From NCBI GenBank assembly GCA_029012085.1, contig JAQXLK010000117.1:1-56379 (forward strand): a DNA stretch of 56,379 nucleotides, in the 5' to 3' direction. The notes beneath the pieces were generated by a model, which ran no database searches, was not told the origin of the DNA, and saw nothing but the letters and a program-made list of their open reading frames with translations. Within the stretch, counting starts at the first letter, position 1. Each line of letters starts with the position of its first letter. Origin of the DNA: Clostridiales bacterium (GTDB lineage: Bacteria; Bacillota; Clostridia; Lachnospirales; Lachnospiraceae). This document shows, piece by piece, positions 50,360 through 56,379 of this stretch. The translations under genes were made by a program, and so were the position numbers.

Positions 50360-52927
50360 TTAATTATCGGCTGCAACCCCTGTTAACTTAATAGCTGTCA
50401 GTAGTTGTTTTGCAACTCTGTACAATTTAGAAACCGGCATTTCCTCCTCAGACGCATCTCCATAAAGCATCGGTTTTGTACCATCTAAACGCAAATCTCT
50501 CACTTCTAATCCCCCTTTTGCGAAAACGGAGCGAAGGGTTAATTCATTTCTTTCTAATACGAGCTGACCGCTCTCTTCCTCTGTGGTAATATATCCTTCA
50601 ATCTGATTTCCTTCCACTCTCACAAAAGCTTCTAACCGTCCGTGCTTCGGAGTCTGCATCGTTGCAGTAATCTCCCCTGCATTACTGCCATCCTTTACCA
50701 CGGAAACCTTCATGATACTTACATTCCCATCTACCACTAACGGAATCCGGAACTCATCCTGCTCTACCGCCCGCATGGCAACCGGCATACCGGCATTCAA
50801 ATACTTAAGCGCCTGAATGTCCATGGCAGTTATTGTACCATCCTTTTCCTTGTCATGTACCGCCTCAGACAGTGCGGAGCGAAGATTTTCCATGGAATAA
50901 ACTACATCTGCCTTGCTTTCTAAATTTTCAAGCATACTCTCTTCCTGCTTTGTAATCTTTTCCCGCCACGGTTCAGACAGCTTCTGCTTAATCCCTCTCA
51001 CCATACCATAAATGCCATCCTCACCATACATCACCTGGTGAACAGCAATCATGTTGGTAGCCGTCTTTTGTAATTCACTTGCATCTAACATTGTTGCCAC
51101 CTCTTCCTCATAAGAAAGAGCTTTTTGCAACGTCTGATTAATATCCTCGAACAGTTCAGCCTGGCCCATATCATTGTCACCAGCCTTCATCCATGCATTC
51201 AGTTCTTCAAAAGACATATTCTGATAATCCGCACCTTCTAAACTCTTTAACGTTTCCGGTCTTATATGGCGCAAAATGCTGCCTGTCAGAGTCTGATTAT
51301 AAGCCGTATTAATCTGATTTAAGATTCCCCTTTCCGAAGAATCTACATTTACACGTTCACCAAAACTGTCATCCACACCCACATTGATTCCCCGTGCCTT
51401 CCGGCTCTTATCTGCCGCAAACAGATTATTCAGGGTTATTTCCTGACCATTGCGCACTACGGCACCTATATCCTTTCCGTGGGATTTTTGTACCTTGTCA
51501 AGCAGACGGTAAATACCAATGAAGCTGGTTCTCTCTTCCTCCGTGATGGCATTATTTCGGTCCATTTGATAAAGAAATTCCGAAAATTTCTGCTCATCCG
51601 TAATACCACGTATCTCCCGTTGCTGCATAATCTCTTCATTCAGTCCATCCACTGTCATGTTAAGAGGATTCTTATTCTCCCGAATCAGGTTTAATACAAT
51701 CTGCGGTGTCAGCGTTTCAAACATCTGCTGTACTTTTGCATCTGCCTCCTTTATACTGGCAATGTTTTTTCCGGTCAGTTCCATCTCATTGTATGCCAGA
51801 ATACGGACCGCCCGCTGATTTTCTGCATTACGGTCCAAATCCATCTCCTCTAAAATTGCATCCACATTCTGAAATGCTTCCGTCATGGAGTCACCCATAT
51901 CCTGGCGTGGTTTTGTCATCATGGTTTCATAGGCATTTCCTACAAGCACTGCTTTCATACGACTTGCCGAAGTATGCAGTTCTCCAACTGTGATGGACGG
52001 ACGTTTTACCATTTCCCCAAGGGCAAAAGCCGGTAAATTCTTTAACTCATCGGTTTCCTTTAATGTCTCCTTTAGCAGGTCTACATTCTCCGGAATATCA
52101 TGAAGGTCATGACTCGACACCACATTTTCATAGTAATCATTCTCCTGTTGCCGCAGAAAATCCACAATATCCGATAATGGCTTTGCATCAATATTAAAGT
52201 CTTTTCTTACCAGCCGTACTGCTGCTTCTAATGTCATGGAAAGACGTATTTCCTCTAACTGACGTCTGCCTGCAACAGCTGCCGGATGCATGGATAAAGG
52301 AACACCATTTTTTCCCGTTGAATCACCATTTTGTACAGCACCACTTAAGGATAGACTTGCACCTTCCACACCAGTATTCACCGGTCCACGAAGTCTTCCC
52401 ACATCTATACTGCGAAGTGCATGGTTATACAAACAGGAAATTGTAAGTGGTTTTCCCTGTGCCACTGCACTATCCACTGTCCGGTCAGAAATCCCCTTCA
52501 CTTTCTCCAGTAACTGCCGCGCACGTTCCTGCATGGTACTGCCACTGATACGTGCCTGCTCCGGCGGATTGTCACAGGCAATCTGTTCTTCAATATTCTC
52601 TCTTGCCTGAGCCTCCGAAAAACCTCTTTGGTTTAAGGCATTTACCGACATATACAATCTCAAGGAATCCACCGTTATGGGCAGTTCATGTGTCAGCATA
52701 AATTTTGCTCCATTTATGCTTTGGTCTCCCACTGTAATTCCTGCTGCTTCAATAATTCCAGTTACCTGTGGATATATATCATTCCATACCTGCTCGCTAA
52801 ACGGCAGAATCTGGGAAGGACTTGATTCATTAACACTGTTCTTCGCTGTACAGATGTTTTCAATTGTTAAATCCATTCCATTCTTAATCAGATATATCAT
52901 CTGCTCTTCACTGATATCCACAGGCAA
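50360..52927 (-). CDS. FliK-like protein, C-terminal part of a split gene
   Basis: This 855-aa reading frame continues in the same frame as the gene upstream (52979-53839), separated only by a TAA and 17 sense codons. A TTG is the only nearby start and has no ribosome site. The protein carries recurring short units of the form x-(L/I)-T-(I/V)-x-x-(L/I): MDLTIENI near 17, LPITVDSL near 82, KPLTISCL near 159, PSITVGEL, QEITLNNL. The last 150 residues (VDGNVSIMKVSVVKDG, ATMQTPKHGRLEAFVRVEGN, ITTEEESGQLVLERNELTLR) look like the FliK hook-length-control C-terminal domain. It may match the family I recall as DUF6240 (unsure). Confidence 0.7.
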   Translation of the reverse strand: MPVDISEEQMIYLIKNGMDLTIENICTAKNSVNESSPSQILPFSEQVWNDIYPQVTGIIEAAGITVGDQSINGAKFMLTHELPITVDSLRLYMSVNALNQRGFSEAQARENIEEQIACDNPPEQARISGSTMQERARQLLEKVKGISDRTVDSAVAQGKPLTISCLYNHALRSIDVGRLRGPVNTGVEGASLSLSGAVQNGDSTGKNGVPLSMHPAAVAGRRQLEEIRLSMTLEAAVRLVRKDFNIDAKPLSDIVDFLRQQENDYYENVVSSHDLHDIPENVDLLKETLKETDELKNLPAFALGEMVKRPSITVGELHTSASRMKAVLVGNAYETMMTKPRQDMGDSMTEAFQNVDAILEEMDLDRNAENQRAVRILAYNEMELTGKNIASIKEADAKVQQMFETLTPQIVLNLIRENKNPLNMTVDGLNEEIMQQREIRGITDEQKFSEFLYQMDRNNAITEEERTSFIGIYRLLDKVQKSHGKDIGAVVRNGQEITLNNLFAADKSRKARGINVGVDDSFGERVNVDSSERGILNQINTAYNQTLTGSILRHIRPETLKSLEGADYQNMSFEELNAWMKAGDNDMGQAELFEDINQTLQKALSYEEEVATMLDASELQKTATNMIAVHQVMYGEDGIYGMVRGIKQKLSEPWREKITKQEESMLENLESKADVVYSMENLRSALSEAVHDKEKDGTITAMDIQALKYLNAGMPVAMRAVEQDEFRIPLVVDGNVSIMKVSVVKDGSNAGEITATMQTPKHGRLEAFVRVEGNQIEGYITTEEESGQLVLERNELTLRSVFAKGGLEVRDLRLDGTKPMLYGDASEEEMPVSKLYRVAKQLLTAIKLTGVAADN
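50364..50390 (-). promoter_or_regulatory. SigD promoter of flagellin C
   Basis: TAAG, 15 bases, GCCGATAA on the minus strand. The -10 is part of the last codons (Ala-Asp-Asn) of the upstream gene. The leader of about 115 bases contains six or more GGA motifs. Confidence 0.75.
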
Positions 52928-52978
52928 ATTCTGTTTGCCATTCTTGTCCAGATTGCCCGCGTCAGATGCTACACCTTT

Positions 52979-53839
52979 TTATCCATTTTCTGCTACCACA
53001 CTATTCCCGTATCCAGACATTCCTTTTTTGGTTTGAGCATCAGCCTGTTTTACCGGCCTGGTCACCACATAACCCTCACTATTCAAATTACTGGTCATTA
53101 CCGCCGGTTCTTCCCCTTCTAACACCTCCGGCACATCCGGTTCTTCAAACTTGCCTGTATCCGGCGCAACTGCTTCTTTTATTTTACTGAGGGTAGACTC
53201 CACAATATCACTTAACACTTCATTCATCTCATCCTGATGCTCATTGGATCGGATGGTAATCACCATTCCCAGCAAATCAGAAAGTGTTGCATTCGTAACA
53301 TCAATCTGCATCATCCGAAGCTTCGCAATCTCTTCCGGTGAAATACTTCTAAGAATCTCCTTCTGATTTTCCTTCGCTTCTTCCTCATCCATGGCACCAT
53401 CCAAATTTTCTTTCAGCATATCTGAAAACTGCTCTGTACTTTGCATAATCTGAGCTGCGGAAGCTGCCTCAAGAGGTGCAGCATCCGTATCTAACATACC
53501 CGAAATATCTCCATCCTCTTTTTCCAGACTTCCCACTCCCACAATCTTAAGAGACACCTGATTCTTGTCTGCCTTCTGAATCTTTAAATAAACCGTATCC
53601 CCTTCTTTTGCATTTTCAAGGCTCTTCTCTGCTCTGGTCTTTAACTGAATACCATTGATATCCAGCACCGGCTCCTTCCCGCCCTTTACAAGCTTACAGG
53701 CAAGCAAATCCCCTACACTATTCCGGCTCAATATACTGCTGCCCGACTGACTGCCATTTTTTGCTGCACCGACACCGATACTACCTGTGCTGCCAAACAT
53801 CCCATTATTCTGATTATTACCACCTACCTGATAATTCAT
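52979..53839 (-). CDS. FliK-like protein, N-terminal part of a split gene
   Basis: This 286-aa part holds a Gly/Asn/Ser-rich start, then a beta domain at about 42-105 (DLLACKLVKGGKEPVLDING, LENAKEGDTVYLKIQ). It resembles the N-terminal domain of clostridial FliK proteins. A helical part follows, with one unit (IDVTNATLSDLL near 180) of the repeat type found in the next reading frame. The last 50 residues look like a flexible linker, so the frame ends without a domain boundary. Ribosome site GGGGTGG is acceptable. It should be read together with the downstream frame. Confidence 0.75.
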   Translation of the reverse strand: MNYQVGGNNQNNGMFGSTGSIGVGAAKNGSQSGSSILSRNSVGDLLACKLVKGGKEPVLDINGIQLKTRAEKSLENAKEGDTVYLKIQKADKNQVSLKIVGVGSLEKEDGDISGMLDTDAAPLEAASAAQIMQSTEQFSDMLKENLDGAMDEEEAKENQKEILRSISPEEIAKLRMMQIDVTNATLSDLLGMVITIRSNEHQDEMNEVLSDIVESTLSKIKEAVAPDTGKFEEPDVPEVLEGEEPAVMTSNLNSEGYVVTRPVKQADAQTKKGMSGYGNSVVAENG

Positions 53840-53885
53840 GGTGCCACCCCGCTTCTTTCTATAATTATATTAACAATCAATATCA

Positions 53886-53912
53886 CTAATTAATATGTCG
53901 GAAAATGCATAG
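53886..53912 (-). promoter_or_regulatory. Weak SigD-like site before the FliK-like gene
   Basis: TAGA, 14 bases, TCCGACAT on the minus strand, about 50 bases before the start. It has two mismatches in the -10 and one in the -35, so the call is tentative. Confidence 0.35.
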
Positions 53913-53937
53913 CTTTTCTAAAGATTAGAATAAGAAA

Positions 53938-53972
53938 CGGCACTCCAAATACAATCTTTATTCAGAGTACCG
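53938..53972 (-). terminator. Terminator after the membrane-anchored basic protein
   Basis: CGGTACTC pairs with GAGTGCCG (one G-U) around an 18-base loop and is followed by TTTCTT on the minus strand, 26 bases after the stop. Confidence 0.75.
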
Positions 53973-53997
53973 CTGTTATCCATATAAATATATATCA

Positions 53998-54555
53998 CTA
54001 CTGTGTAATCTTCTTTGCCTTTTCTTTTTCTGCCTTTTTCTTTGCTTTGTCCGCCTTCTCCGTAGCTTTAAGCTTCTCTTCCTGCTCATATTCCGCCTGA
54101 AGCTGTCTCTGCTTTGCACGAAGTTTTGCCCCAAAGCTCTTCTTCACCGGCTCTTCCTGTGCATTTTTCTTCTTTCCACGAACACTCTTAACTTCCACAA
54201 TGTAGATTCCGCTTACCATGGCTTTTACCTCTCCCTTTGTTGGAAGGTCATCAAAAATACCATCGTCGCAGATTAAATTCACAATCTGCGGACCAACCTT
54301 CGCCTTGACAATTGGGAGTTTTGCATTCATCATACGCTTCGGTGTCTGCTCAACAACCGACTTTGGCATGCCGGCATCCTTAAACTTCATAATCTTCTTG
54401 TCAATAATAAGCATAGACACCTGCTGTGCTGCTGCTGCAATCTGCTCCTTTTGCGCCATCTGCTTCTTCTGCATCTTATTACCTACAAAATAAAGAGCAA
54501 CAAAAATGCCGATAATTACGGCAAGAATAATTCCTGAAACCACAATTGGACTCAT
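53998..54555 (-). CDS. Membrane-anchored basic protein, unknown family
   Basis: This 185-aa protein has one N-terminal membrane segment (VVSGIILAVIIGIFVALYFV, residues about 5-24). A conserved-looking central part follows (MLIIDKKIMKFKDAGMPKSV, LPIVKAKVGPQIVNLICDDG). The end is a Lys/Glu-rich tail of about 55 residues. The C-terminal side should be cytoplasmic. The start codon overlaps the plsC stop by 4 bases (ATGA). I do not recognise the family; a role at the membrane with nucleic acid or ribosomes is possible because of the basic tail, but this is a guess. Confidence 0.8.
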   Translation of the reverse strand: MSPIVVSGIILAVIIGIFVALYFVGNKMQKKQMAQKEQIAAAAQQVSMLIIDKKIMKFKDAGMPKSVVEQTPKRMMNAKLPIVKAKVGPQIVNLICDDGIFDDLPTKGEVKAMVSGIYIVEVKSVRGKKKNAQEEPVKKSFGAKLRAKQRQLQAEYEQEEKLKATEKADKAKKKAEKEKAKKITQ

Positions 54556-55274
54556 CTTTTTTCCTCCTTCAACGTCTTCGCAATAATATTCTGTACATAA
54601 GCGCCTGCCTTTTTCTTATCTTCCTTTGAAAGCTCATTCAGATAAATCGGCTCTCCGTAAATGACTTTCACATGCGCTTTTCGGATATCAAATCCCGGTC
54701 TTGCCTCAAGCAGCTGGTCCGTATCTACCAGTGTAACCGGAACAACCGCACAACCTGCTTTTTCTGCCATTTTAAGACTTCCCTCTTTAAACGGAAGCAT
54801 TTCTTCCTTCTGATTCCTTGTGCCCTCCGGGCAGATTACCATGGAGTGACCATTCTTAATCAGCTCTGCGCCATCTTTAATCATCTCAATACCGGAACGC
54901 AAATCCTTACGGTCTAAAAACAAACAACATATATCTTTCATCCACCAGTTAAGAAGTGGAAATGATTCCATCTCCTTCTTTGCCACAAACCCCGGTCGCT
55001 TTGTACTGGTAGTATGTATCACTAGAATATCAAAATAGCTCCTATGGTTTGACACAAACAATACCGGCTCTTCCGGAATGTTTTCAATACCTTTTACCTC
55101 AATCTTTGCCTGCGCCTGAAAAAGCTCCCAGCGAAACGCCCAATAGACAATAGCATTGCCCAGCTTATAACGCAGTTCCGGATTAAACTTACCAATCAAC
55201 AAAAGAATTAGGTGAACTGGTATCATTACCACAAGAAACAGGAATAAAAACCCTACTACTAATACACTTCGCAT
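54552..55274 (-). CDS. plsC: 1-acyl-sn-glycerol-3-phosphate acyltransferase
   Basis: This 240-aa enzyme puts the second acyl chain on lysophosphatidic acid in phospholipid synthesis. It has an N-terminal membrane segment, the catalytic NHRSYFDIL motif near 77 (NHx4D), a LDRKDLRSGIEMI block, and VICPEGTRNQ with the substrate-binding EGTR motif near 145. Length and layout are typical. Ribosome site AGGAGGA. Confidence 0.95.
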   Translation of the reverse strand: MRSVLVVGFLFLFLVVMIPVHLILLLIGKFNPELRYKLGNAIVYWAFRWELFQAQAKIEVKGIENIPEEPVLFVSNHRSYFDILVIHTTSTKRPGFVAKKEMESFPLLNWWMKDICCLFLDRKDLRSGIEMIKDGAELIKNGHSMVICPEGTRNQKEEMLPFKEGSLKMAEKAGCAVVPVTLVDTDQLLEARPGFDIRKAHVKVIYGEPIYLNELSKEDKKKAGAYVQNIIAKTLKEEKR

Positions 55275-55396
55275 CTGGTTCCTCCTACCTTCTATACATA
55301 TACCGTGCAGTCTGTAAAGACTGTCCGCAAAACACTATTATAGCGTGGAATCCTTGAAAAAACAAGGAAAATCCACAATATTTCATGGAAATATAC

Positions 55397-55439
55397 AAAA
55401 ACCGGCCAAAACATTCCGTTCAGAATATTTCAGCCGGTC
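55397..55439 (-). terminator. Terminator of the repeat-rich surface protein gene
   Basis: A long stem (ACCGGC/GCCGGT outer, AAATATTC/GAATGTTT inner) is followed by TTTTTG on the minus strand, 12 bases after the stop. Confidence 0.85.
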
Positions 55440-55450
55440 TATCACTTTTG

Positions 55451-56379
55451 TTATTTCTTAATTGTTGCCTTTGTGCTGACGCCTTTTTTCTTTAAGAGTT
55501 TTTTGTACTGTGACAATTTATTCTTTGGAACTTTAATAGTTGCTTTTGGTGAAATTCCCTTAAATGCATTACTTCCAACTTTTTTGTCTGTCAGCTTGTT
55601 TGTTTGAATTGTAATATTCTTCAAATTCTTACAGCCATAAAATGCCTGTTTTCCAATCTTGTTTACATTAGAAGGTATCTTAACCGAGGTCAAACTGGTA
55701 CATTTATAAAATGCCTTATCTCCAATAGATGTAAGCTTTCCATTCACAGATACCTTTTTGAGATTTTTACAGCCACTAAATGCATTGTCATCCACATTCT
55801 TAACATTTTTTCCAAGAACAACCTTTTCCAATGTTTTTTTGTTCTTAAATGCATTCTTTGCAACGGATGTTACCTTATATTCCTCATTGTTAATCAGTAC
55901 CTTATCCGGAACCGTTACCTCTTTTTCTTTGCTGCCTGCAACAATACACGCTACCGTCTTTGTGGAGCTATTAGAATTTGTAATCCGGTATGTGGTTTCT
56001 GCTGCCTGATCCTTCACCACATCACCTTTTTCAACAGTTCCTCCCTGAGTGACAATCACTCCCGGTACTTCTAGCGCTGGTTCTTCAGGCTTCTTACCGG
56101 TTACAGGAATGGTTTCTACTCTGGTTTCAGAACAAGCGGTACAGGTGTATGTCTTTTCACCCGGAGTTGTTTCTGTCGGTTCCTTCGTTACTGCTCCCTG
56201 ATTCCAAATATGAGTATGTGCTTTCTTCGGAATGGTTTCCGTTTTTGTCTTTTTACAGATTTCGCAGGTGTACGTCTTTACACCTTCTTCTGCCTCTGTC
56301 GGCTCTTTTGTGATTACTCCTTCACCCCAGCCGTTCTTATGCTCACAAGGCTTCATCGGCAGTTTAATAATCATGGTAG
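55451..56379 (-). CDS. Repeat-rich surface protein with leucine-rich repeats, 5' end missing
   Basis: The frame is open at the right edge, so the N-terminus and any signal peptide are missing; the visible part is about 309 aa. Two copies of a Cys-pair module stand first: CEHKNGWGEGVITKEPTEAE with YTCEICKKTKTETIP, then HIWNQGAVTKEPTETTPGEK with YTCTACSETRVETIP. A BspA-type LRR_5 block follows (VDDNAFSGCKNLKKVSV, IGDKAFYKCTSLTSVKIP, IGKQAFYGCKNLKNITI). It ends with a Lys-rich tail. Such proteins are secreted or cell-wall bound in gut Lachnospiraceae. There is no sortase motif at the C-terminus. Confidence 0.88.
   Translation of the reverse strand, partial: TMIIKLPMKPCEHKNGWGEGVITKEPTEAEEGVKTYTCEICKKTKTETIPKKAHTHIWNQGAVTKEPTETTPGEKTYTCTACSETRVETIPVTGKKPEEPALEVPGVIVTQGGTVEKGDVVKDQAAETTYRITNSNSSTKTVACIVAGSKEKEVTVPDKVLINNEEYKVTSVAKNAFKNKKTLEKVVLGKNVKNVDDNAFSGCKNLKKVSVNGKLTSIGDKAFYKCTSLTSVKIPSNVNKIGKQAFYGCKNLKNITIQTNKLTDKKVGSNAFKGISPKATIKVPKNKLSQYKKLLKKKGVSTKATIKK

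Overview
The window reads as a chromosomal segment of a motile, low-GC, Gram-positive anaerobe of the Lachnospiraceae type (Roseburia, Agathobacter, Butyrivibrio or a relative). This rests on gene order and protein style, not on a database match. Almost everything is on the minus strand, so genes are transcribed from high to low coordinates. No rRNA, tRNA, CRISPR array, transposase or phage gene was recognised. Two stretches over 300 bases lack a gene (25742-26073 and 44107-44417), and each holds a copy of an unusual inverted-repeat element.

Region 1 (1-20192) is a surface-glycan island, most likely for flagellin glycosylation. It contains a CDP-glucose-forming enzyme cut by the left edge, two family-2 and one family-4 glycosyltransferases, a Rossmann/hexapeptide acetyltransferase, a LicC-like nucleotidyltransferase fused to a CobD/HisC-like PLP enzyme, a soluble sulfatase-fold protein, a large HAD protein and a TagB/TagF-like transferase. 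The main operon starts from a predicted flagellar sigma factor (SigD) promoter at 13.1 kb. A divergent AAA ATPase/small-protein pair sits at 13.2-14.7 kb. Beyond it lie nonulosonic-acid genes (NeuB-like synthase with a cupin, CMP-sugar synthetase), a methyltransferase, and the Maf/DUF115 transferase expected to load the sugar onto flagellin.

Region 2 (20.2-39.8 kb) is the late-flagellar region: two near-identical short flagellins, a FliT-like protein, fliS, fliD, flaG, csrA, fliW, flgL, two different flgK genes, flgN, flgM, yvyF, comF, recD2, a FlgJ-type rod-binding protein, flgG, an flgF/flhO-like gene and an mreB/mbl gene. The order closely follows the comF-yvyF-flgM-flgN-flgK-flgL-fliW-csrA-hag and mbl-flhO-flhP regions of Bacillus. 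At least eight sites match the SigD consensus TAAA-N14-16-GCCGATAW in front of these operons and the glycan genes, so filament, cap, chaperone and glycan synthesis look co-regulated. Both short-flagellin leaders carry GGA-in-loop hairpins typical of CsrA targets.

Region 3 (39.8-56.4 kb) is mixed: a multi-PAS protein without an output domain, a DivIVA-like coiled coil, a TraX-family membrane protein, ZnuC/ZnuB-like transporter genes without a binding protein, a HIT protein and a DUF4143 ATPase behind three 33-nt-spaced repeats. Next come a third, larger flagellin paired with its own divergent FliS, and a FliK-like gene split by a single in-frame TAA. PlsC, a membrane-anchored basic protein and a repeat-rich surface protein cut by the right edge finish the window.

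The points most worth a second look are the split FliK-like gene, the CDP-aminoalkyl-phosphate chemistry suggested at 4.2-7.8 kb, the Rossmann-like module shuffled among five glycan proteins, the stop-codon-adjacent repeat family, and the flagellin C/FliS2 pair.
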